A program made the position numbers and the translations under genes. From assembly GCF_000787375.1 (NCBI RefSeq), contig NZ_JRJU01000023.1, positions 1-64,000 of the forward strand: a DNA stretch of 64,000 nucleotides, read 5' to 3'. This document shows positions 8,288-16,287 of this stretch, piece by piece. Each line of letters opens with the position of its first letter. The stretch's first letter is position 1. Below the pieces are notes generated by a model, which was not told where the DNA came from, did not search any database, and saw only the letters and a list, made by a program, of their open reading frames with translations. Origin of the DNA: Halalkalibacter okhensis. Its GTDB lineage: Bacteria; Bacillota; Bacilli; Bacillales; Bacillaceae_D.

Positions 8288-9556
8288 TTAGTTCAGTCGT
8301 TGTTGTGCTCGATTTGTTGCTTCTTCTAATGCTTCTCTTGGCTCTTTTTGCCCAAGTAGAACTTCATTAACCGCTTCCATTAATGGGTCTGATAATTGGC
8401 CCCAGTTACGAACTTGTGGCGAGAATTGCGTATAATCAAACTGCTTTGCCACCTCAGGCTGTTGCTTCATTTCTTGGAACTCATCACTTTCATACACAGC
8501 TTTTGCAGCTGGCGCTTGACCAGACTCAGCCCAGGCCATTCCATTTTCTGCTGTAAAGCTTAGGAATTGCTTAATCGCTTCATGTTTTTCTTCTCCAACA
8601 ACTTCTGGCACCACAAAGTTATGCGAGTTACCAAATACTGCCTCTTGCTCCGTACCAAGCATCGGAACTGGTGCTACACCAAAATTAAGACCTGCATCTT
8701 CCCATTGTTGTAACATCCACGGACCATTCATGTGCATCGCATTTTTTCCTTGTAAGAAAAGTGTCACTTCTCCATCTTGCTGAACATCAGAAGGTGAGAC
8801 ATTGTACTCAGAAATCAAAGAACGTTGGAACTCTAATGCTTCAACTACTTCCTCTGAATCATAAAGAACTTGGCCATCTTCAATTAATTGACCACCATTT
8901 TGATACACAATCGTTGGCATAATAAATTGTTGTGGCCATAACGTTGGTACAACATAGCCATACTGACCGCTTCCGTCTGTTAATTTTTGTGCAAACTCAA
9001 CGAACTCTTCACGATTTGTTGGTGGTACGTCTGGATCAAGACCTGCAGCTTCAAAGAGGTCTTTGTTCCAGTAGAACATTAATGGGTGAATATCTAAAGG
9101 AATGCCATAAAGCTCCCCATCAACCATTGCACCTTCTAAAGCATTTTCATTGTAATCTTCTAAATTTACTGTATCACCAGTAATGTCATCTAAATTTTTC
9201 AAAAGATCATTTTCCACATATGTAAGAATCTGATCTCCGTGCATAACCATTAAATCTGGAACATTGCGATTGTCGTTTAACGTTAAATCGACTGTTGTAT
9301 AGTACTCAGACTGTGGGACAACTTGATAGTCTACCGTAAACTCATCTTGAGACGAGTTAAACTCATCAACGATTTCCTGCATTTTCGGACCATCCGGACC
9401 AGAAAACGGAACCCATAACGTAATCTTTTCGCTACCTGACGCACTTTCTGTATTTTCACCAGCTGAATCAGAACCAGCCTCGTTGCCATTGGAACAAGCA
9501 GCTAACACCATTAATAAAAGAATGATAAATAACTTTCCACTCAAAAACCTTTTCAC
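8288..9556 (-). CDS. Extracellular solute-binding lipoprotein of sugar ABC transporter
   Basis: Surface lipoprotein of 422 residues. The signal has lipobox LAACS (Cys ~21), followed by a Ser/Gly/Glu-rich linker and a type-1 binding fold: ITLWVPFSGPDGPKMQEIVDEFN near the mature start, FLQGKNAMHMNGPW in the middle and the final LEEATNRAQQRLN helix. It captures a sugar or oligosaccharide and passes it to the two permeases encoded next. As the first gene of the locus it carries the main promoter region, with a cre site (9638-9651) and two AT-rich palindromes. The ligand is unknown; an arabino- or galacto-oligosaccharide fits the neighbouring hydrolases. Confidence 0.92.
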   Translation of the reverse strand: MKRFLSGKLFIILLLMVLAACSNGNEAGSDSAGENTESASGSEKITLWVPFSGPDGPKMQEIVDEFNSSQDEFTVDYQVVPQSEYYTTVDLTLNDNRNVPDLMVMHGDQILTYVENDLLKNLDDITGDTVNLEDYNENALEGAMVDGELYGIPLDIHPLMFYWNKDLFEAAGLDPDVPPTNREEFVEFAQKLTDGSGQYGYVVPTLWPQQFIMPTIVYQNGGQLIEDGQVLYDSEEVVEALEFQRSLISEYNVSPSDVQQDGEVTLFLQGKNAMHMNGPWMLQQWEDAGLNFGVAPVPMLGTEQEAVFGNSHNFVVPEVVGEEKHEAIKQFLSFTAENGMAWAESGQAPAAKAVYESDEFQEMKQQPEVAKQFDYTQFSPQVRNWGQLSDPLMEAVNEVLLGQKEPREALEEATNRAQQRLN

Positions 9557-9589
9557 AATTATTCCCCCTTTATTTGAAGAGCTATAATC

Positions 9590-9617
9590 AAATTAAATTA
9601 GTTAATTAATTTAATTT
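9590..9617. promoter_or_regulatory. Candidate ROK operator upstream of the ABC binding-protein gene
   Basis: Perfect 11-bp inverted repeat AAATTAAATTA/TAATTTAATTT around a 6-bp centre, 34 bp upstream of the start codon. It resembles the palindrome ahead of the ROK gene. Assignment to that regulator is inference. Confidence 0.5.
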
Positions 9618-9637
9618 ACAATCATAATATACCTATT

Positions 9638-9651
9638 TGAAAACGCTGTCA
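9638..9651. promoter_or_regulatory. Catabolite-responsive element (cre)
   Basis: TGAAAACGCTGTCA matches the CcpA cre consensus TGWAARCGYTWNCW at every position except possibly the last. It lies ~80 bp upstream of the sugar-binding-protein gene, fitting glucose repression of the locus. Confidence 0.65.
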
Positions 9652-9718
9652 ACTAGTTTTTTAGGCTTGTATATACAGAGTTTTTCATTGTGATATCCTT
9701 ATTTCACGTATTGTTTTC

Positions 9719-9732
9719 AATTTAATTAAATT
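9719..9732. promoter_or_regulatory. Second AT-rich palindrome upstream of the sugar locus
   Basis: Perfect 14-bp palindrome AATTTAATTAAATT, made of the same words as the site at 9590-9617 and about 120 bp further upstream. It could support looping by the ROK repressor. Confidence 0.35.
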
Positions 9733-9780
9733 AATTTATTTTTATTCAAGAGCTAACCTCCTACTATTTTTGCTCGAAAA

Positions 9781-9817
9781 AATTAAACCTGCTATTACCT
9801 ATAGGTAATAGCAGGCT
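9781..9817 (-). terminator. Terminator of the LysM-NlpC/P60 gene
   Basis: A perfect 12-bp stem CCTGCTATTACC/GGTAATAGCAGG with a 4-base loop is followed by TTTAATTTTTT on the minus strand. It belongs to the same hairpin family as 923-958 and 12843-12880. Confidence 0.85.
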
Positions 9818-9859
9818 CTTCTTAGATGAGAAAATCTAGGGTGTCATCAGCCACGCCCT

Positions 9860-10807
9860 CTACCGAACCGATTTCGCCCCTAAATAACGTGGTTTCCAAT
9901 ACGAATTATTCCTATCTGCAATCGTTACACCCGTACTAGAACCTGCATGAATAAATTGGTTGTTGCCAATATAAATACCGGCATGAGAAGGTCCAGGGCT
10001 AATAGTTTCAAAGAATACAATATCACCTTTTTGAGGACTCGAAACTAACTTCGTTGCCCCCCAAATCGTAGCAACTGTTCTCGGCAATGCAATTCCTTGT
10101 TTCATATAAACGTAATTCAAAAATCCTGAACAATCAAAGCCAGCTGGTGTGCTTCCTCCCCAAACATACGGGACACCGATATATTTTCTCGCTTCAGCAA
10201 TCAAAGCATCCGCGTTAAACGTTTTTAATTCTGGTGCCGGGGTTGGTACTGGTGAGACCACTTGACCATTAGCTGTTAAACGCAATACTTGCCCAACATG
10301 TATCGTATCCGTTGTTAATTGATTAAACGTTTTTAGCTGCTGAACGGTTATGTTGTTTGACGTTGCAATTTCCCATAACGTATCACCTGGTTGTACGGTG
10401 TAGGTAGTTGCTTGAACTGATGTTGCAGTTACACTAGGAATCTTCAACACTTGTCCAACTCTAATCAAATCCGATGTTAAGTGATTAAGAGATTTTAGTT
10501 GCGCGATCGTTGTTTGATGATTTCTAGCGATGACAGACAAACTGTCACCTGCTTTTACTGTATAGGTTGTCGTTTGAGGAGTGGTTGTTCGTTGGTCAGT
10601 TAAAAACAACACTTGCTCAATTTGGATGGTTGCTGATGATAATTGATTGTATTGCATTAACTGATCGACAGTGAGGTTATTAGTTGTTGCAATCCTCCAA
10701 AGCGTATCTCCGGATTGCACTTTATAAGTTAATCCACTAGCTGATGCTTGCTCTGCTGCAAAAAGAGTCATAAATCCAAACATCGTAGTGATAACATATT
10801 TTTTCAA
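9860..10807 (-). CDS. LysM-repeat NlpC/P60 peptidoglycan endopeptidase
   Basis: A secreted cell-wall hydrolase of about 315 residues. It has a signal peptide ending at ASA, three LysM peptidoglycan-binding repeats (YKVQSGDTLWRIA, YTVKAGDSLSVIA, YTVQPGDTLWEIA), a Pro-rich linker and a C-terminal NlpC/P60 domain. The catalytic Cys is in PAGFDCSGF, the His in PSHAGIYIG, and the third polar residue is in QFIHAGSS. Such enzymes cut the D-Glu-diaminopimelate bond of stem peptides (LytE/LytF/CwlS type). I prefer the TTG at 10807, 11 bases behind TTAGGAG, over the in-frame GTG at 10819, which abuts that site. A strong terminator follows, so it is probably a single-gene unit. Confidence 0.92.
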   Translation of the reverse strand: MKKYVITTMFGFMTLFAAEQASASGLTYKVQSGDTLWRIATTNNLTVDQLMQYNQLSSATIQIEQVLFLTDQRTTTPQTTTYTVKAGDSLSVIARNHQTTIAQLKSLNHLTSDLIRVGQVLKIPSVTATSVQATTYTVQPGDTLWEIATSNNITVQQLKTFNQLTTDTIHVGQVLRLTANGQVVSPVPTPAPELKTFNADALIAEARKYIGVPYVWGGSTPAGFDCSGFLNYVYMKQGIALPRTVATIWGATKLVSSPQKGDIVFFETISPGPSHAGIYIGNNQFIHAGSSTGVTIADRNNSYWKPRYLGAKSVR

Positions 10808-10945
10808 TGAACAACACACTCCTAAAGGTTAGATTGTCTGCTTTCTTTCAACGAGACTCATCATAACGCGGTTAGGAGCATTAAAGTAGCCCTATTTATT
10901 TGGAAAACCTGCTTTCATTTCCCAATTCTTGGTTCTCCTTCTTGT

Positions 10946-11045
10946 CGTTCTGTCCAACTTGCACGATTTTCTGTCCGAACGAGTCCAGATTCAGTCTAAC
11001 ATGCTCCATATTCAATCCAAACGATGCCACTTGCTGTCCGAGCGA
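10946..11045 (+). repeat. 21-bp phased repeat array C (5 boxes)
   Basis: Boxes start at 10950 (CTGTCC), 10971 (CTGTCC), 10992 (CAGTCT), 11013 (CAATCC) and 11034 (CTGTCC). The array lies in the 288-bp gap between the BCCT gene stop and the LysM gene start, directly beyond the BCCT terminator. Confidence 0.92.
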
Positions 11046-11056
11046 ACCAACCACCC

Positions 11057-11092
11057 CAAAAAAACAAGAAGGAGAGACACGTCTCCCCTTCT
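11057..11092 (-). terminator. Terminator of the BCCT transporter gene
   Basis: On the minus strand a hairpin with arms AAGGGGAGAC/GTCTCTCCTT is followed by CTTGTTTTTTTG, directly behind the BCCT stop codon. Confidence 0.85.
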
Positions 11093-11095
11093 CCA

Positions 11096-12607
11096 TTATC
11101 TTCTCTGTTTTTTTATCTGCCCTATTCCGAGCTCTGCCGCTTCTTTATAGATTGCTTTCAAAAAGCTAATAACCATTAATGCCATGATGACAGAGAATGG
11201 CAAGGCGGCGGCAATCATCGTATTCTGCAACGCTTGAAGCCCTCCTGTATATAACAGGACGAGAGCGATCGCAGAAAGCATAGCACCCCAGATCAATTTA
11301 ATCCGAGTACCGGGTGAATGAGAGCCATTTGTCGTCATCATCCCTAATACATATGTACCTGAATCGGCTGATGTAATGAAAAAGGTACCGATCAGAAGCA
11401 TCGCAAGGATCGATGCTACAAATCCTAGCGGGAAATAAGAGAATACTGCAAACAAGGACTCCTCAACTGCAAATTCCGAAATTGCTGCAATCCCGTCATG
11501 CTCTAGCATAATTGCTGTTCCGCCAAATGTCGAAAACCATAAGAAGCCTACAACCGACGGCACAAACAATACCCCAAAAACAAATTCACGGATCGACCGT
11601 CCTTTTGAAACACGTGCGATAAATATGCCAACAAACGGCGACCAAGCAATCCACCAAGCCCAAAAGAAAACGGTCCATCCATCAATCCATGCACGTAAAT
11701 CTGGATCCGCAGGCGAAATTCGAAAACTCATTGCGGGCAAATTTTGAATATAGGTCCCAATGGAATGAGTGAATAGCTCCAAAATAAACAAAGTAGGCCC
11801 AACAATAAACATCAATAAAAAGATAACAACCGCAAGCCCCATGTTGACATTACTTAGGATTTTAATTCCTTTGCTCAAACCCGTCCAAGCCGAAATCATA
11901 AACAAAACGGTGACGATTAAAATAATTAAAAATTGAACAACAATATTGACAGGGACGTTAAACAAATAGGATAATCCTCCGTTTATTTGAACGGCTCCAA
12001 ATCCAAGTGTCGTCGCTACCCCAATCACCGTTGCAATAACGGCAATCACATCAATCACTTTTCCAATGCCCCCGTTTACCTTGTCTCCAAAGATCGGCTT
12101 TAAGGTCGCACTGATTAACCCGCGTTCACCATGCCTAAAATTAAAATAAGCCAAAACTAACGCGACAATCCCATATATGGCCCAAGCGTGCAATCCCCAA
12201 TGGAAAAACGTAAAGCGCATCGCATCTCTTATCGCCACGTCCGTTCCAAGCTGCCCAGTTGGAGAATCAACCGCATAATGACTAATTGGTTCGGCCGCTC
12301 CCCAGAAAACAAGCCCAATCCCCATTCCTGCACTAAATAACATCGCAAACCAAGTAGGCCTTGAAAACTCTGGTTTACTGTCCTGTTTCCCTAATCGAAT
12401 TCTCCCCACAGGACTAATTAAAAAGAACAAACAGACAATCGTAAACAACGTAACGACAATCAGATAATACCAGCCAAACGCTCCTGTTATAAACGTTTGA
12501 ATATCAGCTGTCACTCGCTCTAATGCATCAGGGTCGATAACCCCAATAAGAACCAGGACTAAAAGGATGGAAACTGAAACATAAAAAACACCCATTTCTT
12601 TTCTCAC
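11096..12607 (-). CDS. BCCT-family glycine betaine/choline/carnitine transporter
   Basis: Integral membrane symporter of ~503 residues with 12 predicted helices, importing trimethylammonium compatible solutes such as glycine betaine for osmoprotection. The family signature is visible in GMGIGLVFWGAAEPISHY (~residues 90-107) and in the Trp-rich TM8 region FFWAWWIAWSPFVGIF near residue 315. Length matches OpuD/BetP-type carriers, but the long charged regulatory tail of BetP is absent. The GTG at 12607 has GGGAG eight bases upstream; the ATG at 12595 behind AAGGTGAG is an equally good start. It stands alone between terminators. The exact substrate is not readable from sequence. Confidence 0.92.
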   Translation of the reverse strand: MRKEMGVFYVSVSILLVLVLIGVIDPDALERVTADIQTFITGAFGWYYLIVVTLFTIVCLFFLISPVGRIRLGKQDSKPEFSRPTWFAMLFSAGMGIGLVFWGAAEPISHYAVDSPTGQLGTDVAIRDAMRFTFFHWGLHAWAIYGIVALVLAYFNFRHGERGLISATLKPIFGDKVNGGIGKVIDVIAVIATVIGVATTLGFGAVQINGGLSYLFNVPVNIVVQFLIILIVTVLFMISAWTGLSKGIKILSNVNMGLAVVIFLLMFIVGPTLFILELFTHSIGTYIQNLPAMSFRISPADPDLRAWIDGWTVFFWAWWIAWSPFVGIFIARVSKGRSIREFVFGVLFVPSVVGFLWFSTFGGTAIMLEHDGIAAISEFAVEESLFAVFSYFPLGFVASILAMLLIGTFFITSADSGTYVLGMMTTNGSHSPGTRIKLIWGAMLSAIALVLLYTGGLQALQNTMIAAALPFSVIMALMVISFLKAIYKEAAELGIGQIKKQRR

Positions 12608-12730
12608 CTTACGTTCTCCCTTCTAAAAACGACTTATGACTGCGTCAGATACTAAAAGATAGTTTTCTCCATTCCTATTTTTATCATTCATAGAATGAAA
12701 CATCACTCCTACAGACGCCTAATGCGTGGC

Positions 12731-12835
12731 TTGCTGTCCAACTTACACGATTTACTATCCGAACAATGCAATATTCTGTCCAAACTGCGCCTTATTCTGT
12801 CCAAACGATGCCACATTCTGTCCGAAACAAAACCC
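12731..12835 (+). repeat. 21-bp phased repeat array D (5 boxes)
   Basis: Boxes start at 12734 (CTGTCC), 12755 (CTATCC), 12776, 12797 and 12818 (all CTGTCC). It lies between the nuclease gene's terminator and the BCCT start codon. A plus-strand open frame across the array and the nuclease tail is a by-product of the 21-bp period. Confidence 0.92.
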
Positions 12836-12842
12836 ACTACAC

Positions 12843-12880
12843 CAAAAAGCCCACTATTACTTAAAAAGTAACAGCAGGCT
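12843..12880 (-). terminator. Terminator of the secreted nuclease gene
   Basis: Hairpin with arms AGCCTGCTGTTACTT and AAGTAATAGTGGGCT on the minus strand, followed by TTTTTGG. Same family as the terminators at 923-958 and 9781-9817. Confidence 0.85.
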
Positions 12881-12906
12881 CAACCCAAAACAGCACGATT
12901 CTCGCA

Positions 12907-15816
12907 CTATTTCTTCAGCTCTTTTTTTGCTTCTTTATCGGCCTTTTTCTCCTCTTTCTTCGCTTCCTTCTCGGCCTTCTTCTCCTCTTTCTTCGCTTCC
13001 TTCTCGGCCTTCTTCACTTCTTTCTTCGCTTCCTTCTCAGCCTTTTTCTCCTCTTTCTTCAGTTCCTTCTCCGCCTTTTTCGCGGCCTTCTCTTCCTCTT
13101 TCTGCTCCTTCTTCGACTTCTCCGGTTCAGTCGGCTCAACCTCATTAAACAAACCTTCATGACCAGAAATTACGATATCATCAATTCGACTCGTTCCACC
13201 TGAACCGATCGAACCGCCATTAATCGCTACATCCGATGTGTTGATCCATCGAATCAAGACGTTTTCCTGATTCTCTAACTCTGTTGGCAATTCAAGCTGA
13301 TCTGTCACACCTGAAGTCCAGTTGTTTCCGACAATAACGGTACTATTAGACATACTTGTCCAGCTTTCCCCGTCTAGACTGTACTGAATTTCGAAATCTC
13401 TCGGTCCTGTATTCGAACCGAACTGTCGAGAGGAAAGGGTGAGATCTTTATAGCCAAGTGTCGTTAGCTCAATCAGCCAATAGCTCTCATCTGTGTTCCA
13501 GCCATTCGCATTTACCGCTCTAGAGCCACTGCCATAACCAGCAACATAACCTGTGACCGCAGAAGCAACCGTAGTGATCTCACTCCCGATATTTTCGGAA
13601 ATCCCACCTGTTGCAGCTAGACTTTCTGTATCAAAATTCCAGCTGATAACCTCCACAATCGCCGGCTTTACTGTTAACTGGAATTCTTTCGTTTCCACTA
13701 ACTCACCTTTTTGAAGGGTCGCTACTAAGGTAACATCCACACTTTCATATTGCGGATTCGTTACTACACCAGTTGAAGAGATCACCCCTTCATCGCTAGA
13801 CTCCCACGAAATCGACGAACCGTACGACCCTGTTGTGGCTAGAACCACATCCTGTACAACACTCGCTGCTGTATCTGATCCTTGGAATCCGACGCCTAAC
13901 GCATTTTTATCCATGTCAATCGCTTCTTGATCGGTCATTTCAAACGGAGTATACCCTAACGCTTCCGCCTGCTCTCTTGTAAAAAACACACGATATTCTG
14001 GTTCGACCATCGCATAATGATCTGGTGCTACATATTCCTTCGTCTTAATATTCCCAACATAACGCGATAACCCTTCATCTCCACGCTCTCTTGCACGGAA
14101 GACAAATGGCATTTCTAATAAAGGATCAATTGGGTCATAAATTCCGAGATTGTTTTCTCTTGCATATTTGGCAGCCTCTGCATACTCTTCTACTTTTTCA
14201 TCTTCAAACGGATAAATAAAATAGCTTGAGGCAAACCCATCTCTCACCATTTCTAAATTCGTATTGACACCTTCCTCTGTAAATACTTCTGCAAGCAAGC
14301 GTCCATACGCATCTAACGGTTCTTCACCCAAACGTAAAATCACCGTATCACCAGCACGTAACATCGTTTGCATATGAGCCGTTGCTAGATTGCCGTGTCT
14401 TTTTTGATTTTCATCTAACTCATTGTTCACAGAATGATACGTTTCTGGAGTATCCATATTTAAAAAACGTACATTCGTCGCTCCTAATACAGGTGTTTCC
14501 AACCGTATCGTATCTCCGTCAGTGACATGAGCGACCACCGCTTCATACTCACGATTTAATGTCGTCGGTGCCGGGCGTTGCTCTGCTGCTTTTACAAAAT
14601 CAGCATTGCTTCTAGGCAACACTTGGTAAGACGTATTGTATTGACTCGAAATGGCCGTTACTTCATACCATGTATTTTCTTCAATTTGAGAAAGGTCAAT
14701 GCCCGTGCTTTCCCATATTCGAAGATCCACCGCATCAAACTCATCATTAATAATAGAAATCGAAACCCCGCCGTTGTAGTACTCATTCACATTGCGAATA
14801 AACCCTTCAAAGGTAACAAGCGTCCCTTCATATAATTCTGCTACATTTGGATCCATGTAAGTAGATAAATCAATTTGTTTGGCAGTTACTTGTTGATTAC
14901 GCTCCAAAACCTCTACTTCAGATACTTCAATTTGCGTAACACCATTGTACTCGCCAACGATACCCGTCACTTTTAAAAGATCTCCTTCTTTCACATCCGG
15001 AAAGCCAGCCGTACTATAGTTAAATAGTTGAATGCCTGCCTCATCATCTTGTATATAAAGAGAGAACCTTCCACTTTGCAAAAGCCCTTGATCAACATTC
15101 GCCACACCTTTGACGGTTACTTCTTGTCCGATGTTTCCGCGCGCAAAAGAAATTGATTGATGTTCAGGATCACCCGGTTCCCCTGGATCTACTTCTCCCC
15201 CTAGTGATACTCCTTCAATCACAACATCATCGATTCTGTTCGTCCCGCCACTAGCTACATCATCACCACGAATGGAAACATTCGATGTGTTGAGCCATCT
15301 TACATATACAGTCTCCGCATTGTCGGTCTCTTCTGGCAAGGCTACATTTGCAAGCACACCCGCTGTCCAATTCGTCGCAACTTCGATATCCGTACCTGAA
15401 ACGCTTGTCCAATTTTCTCCATCAACACTGTACTCGAGCGCGAAATCTTTTGGTCCAGTGCTCGATCCATAATGCTTAGAGGAAAGTCGAATATCTTCAT
15501 ATCCCTCTGTTGTAAACTCAGCCACCCAGTAGCTCTCATCTGCTGTGTGCCATCCATTTGAATTAATCGCCCTAGATCCCGAGCCAACGCCCGCTACATA
15601 CGCTGCCTGGTTCGCTCCCACTAATGCAAATTCCTGCTGGCGATTTTCAGTAATTCCACCTGTTGCAACGGCACTTTCATGATTAAAATCCCACTCCACT
15701 AGAGTGACAGGTTGTCCTTCTGCCGCCACCTGTACTGGCAGAAATGATAAGAAATGAGCAAATACGAACATAATGGCTAAAACCAACGATACTACAGGTC
15801 CTTTTCTAGTAACCAT
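12907..15816 (-). CDS. Large secreted SNase-type nuclease with duplicated beta-sandwich and Lys/Glu tail
   Basis: Exported protein of ~969 residues. After the signal peptide (1-33) comes a beta-sandwich (~35-205), an OB-fold nucleic-acid-binding region like that of YhcR (~220-415), and a thermonuclease (SNase) domain (~430-590) with catalytic Arg in RFLNMDTPET and Glu/Arg in EPLDAYGRLLAEVF. Next are a short Ada-like element ending EALGYTP, an Ig-like domain (~665-745) and a second copy of the first beta-sandwich (~745-905). The last ~60 residues are almost only Lys, Glu and Ala in 7- to 11-residue blocks such as KKAEKEAKKE. No sortase motif follows. The ATG at 15816 was chosen for TAGGAGGAG six bases upstream. 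It probably degrades extracellular nucleic acid; the charged tail may bind wall polymers electrostatically. Confidence 0.85.
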   Translation of the reverse strand: MVTRKGPVVSLVLAIMFVFAHFLSFLPVQVAAEGQPVTLVEWDFNHESAVATGGITENRQQEFALVGANQAAYVAGVGSGSRAINSNGWHTADESYWVAEFTTEGYEDIRLSSKHYGSSTGPKDFALEYSVDGENWTSVSGTDIEVATNWTAGVLANVALPEETDNAETVYVRWLNTSNVSIRGDDVASGGTNRIDDVVIEGVSLGGEVDPGEPGDPEHQSISFARGNIGQEVTVKGVANVDQGLLQSGRFSLYIQDDEAGIQLFNYSTAGFPDVKEGDLLKVTGIVGEYNGVTQIEVSEVEVLERNQQVTAKQIDLSTYMDPNVAELYEGTLVTFEGFIRNVNEYYNGGVSISIINDEFDAVDLRIWESTGIDLSQIEENTWYEVTAISSQYNTSYQVLPRSNADFVKAAEQRPAPTTLNREYEAVVAHVTDGDTIRLETPVLGATNVRFLNMDTPETYHSVNNELDENQKRHGNLATAHMQTMLRAGDTVILRLGEEPLDAYGRLLAEVFTEEGVNTNLEMVRDGFASSYFIYPFEDEKVEEYAEAAKYARENNLGIYDPIDPLLEMPFVFRARERGDEGLSRYVGNIKTKEYVAPDHYAMVEPEYRVFFTREQAEALGYTPFEMTDQEAIDMDKNALGVGFQGSDTAASVVQDVVLATTGSYGSSISWESSDEGVISSTGVVTNPQYESVDVTLVATLQKGELVETKEFQLTVKPAIVEVISWNFDTESLAATGGISENIGSEITTVASAVTGYVAGYGSGSRAVNANGWNTDESYWLIELTTLGYKDLTLSSRQFGSNTGPRDFEIQYSLDGESWTSMSNSTVIVGNNWTSGVTDQLELPTELENQENVLIRWINTSDVAINGGSIGSGGTSRIDDIVISGHEGLFNEVEPTEPEKSKKEQKEEEKAAKKAEKELKKEEKKAEKEAKKEVKKAEKEAKKEEKKAEKEAKKEEKKADKEAKKELKK

Positions 15817-15959
15817 CCTTCTCCTCCTACCGATCCTATTTTCTACCACCAATTAAAATTATAGCTTACAAATATGAACGAAAAATGATGGTTTCATTAT
15901 TCCTTTGTAAAGATGCCTCACATGCCGTTCAATTGTCCTATAAAGATTCTGAATAAATA

Positions 15960-16000
15960 AGAAAGATGAACTAGAAATCTCCTTTCTAGTTCATCTTTCT
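15960..16000. terminator. Perfect 18-bp-stem hairpin upstream of the nuclease gene
   Basis: Arms AGAAAGATGAACTAGAAA and its exact complement surround a 5-base loop TCTCC. A weak T-rich stretch (TATTTATTC) follows on the minus strand. It lies between the vpr terminator and the nuclease gene. It could be a back-up terminator or an mRNA-stabilising stem in the nuclease leader. Confidence 0.4.
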
Positions 16001-16077
16001 ATTGGATTGGCTTTTCATTATTAGTATTTTTCGAAAAAATGATTATTTAGCCCCGAGTTTTCCCTGCCATTGAGCCG

Positions 16078-16180
16078 GTTCTTTCCAAACTTAGCTTTAT
16101 TCAATCCAAACGTAGACATTTGCTGTCCGAACTATGCCACATTCAGTCCAAACTAGGACTTTTTCTGTCCGAAGCTTAAA
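16078..16180 (+). repeat. 21-bp phased repeat array E (5 boxes)
   Basis: Boxes start at 16081 (CTTTCC), 16102 (CAATCC), 16123 (CTGTCC), 16144 (CAGTCC) and 16165 (CTGTCC). It lies in the 471-bp gap between the subtilase stop and the nuclease start, just past the subtilase terminator. Confidence 0.92.
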
Positions 16181-16226
16181 ATTACGCCAATCACTCGCCG
16201 CACTCCTTAAGATAGTGCAATCGACT

Positions 16227-16283
16227 GAAAAAACACCCTACGCGAAGAGGCACGTAAGTCCGGGCTTCCACTTAGGGTGTTCC
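16227..16283 (-). terminator. Terminator of the subtilase gene
   Basis: AACACCCTA pairs with TAGGGTGTT across a ~32-base loop that can form further pairs, followed by TTTTTTC on the minus strand. Confidence 0.7.
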
Positions 16284-16287
16284 TCTA

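Noticed and set aside
12726-13148. Open frame across array D and the nuclease tail (plus strand)
   Set aside because: It consists of the 21-bp array read as heptapeptides and then the antisense of the Lys/Glu tail; no ribosome site.
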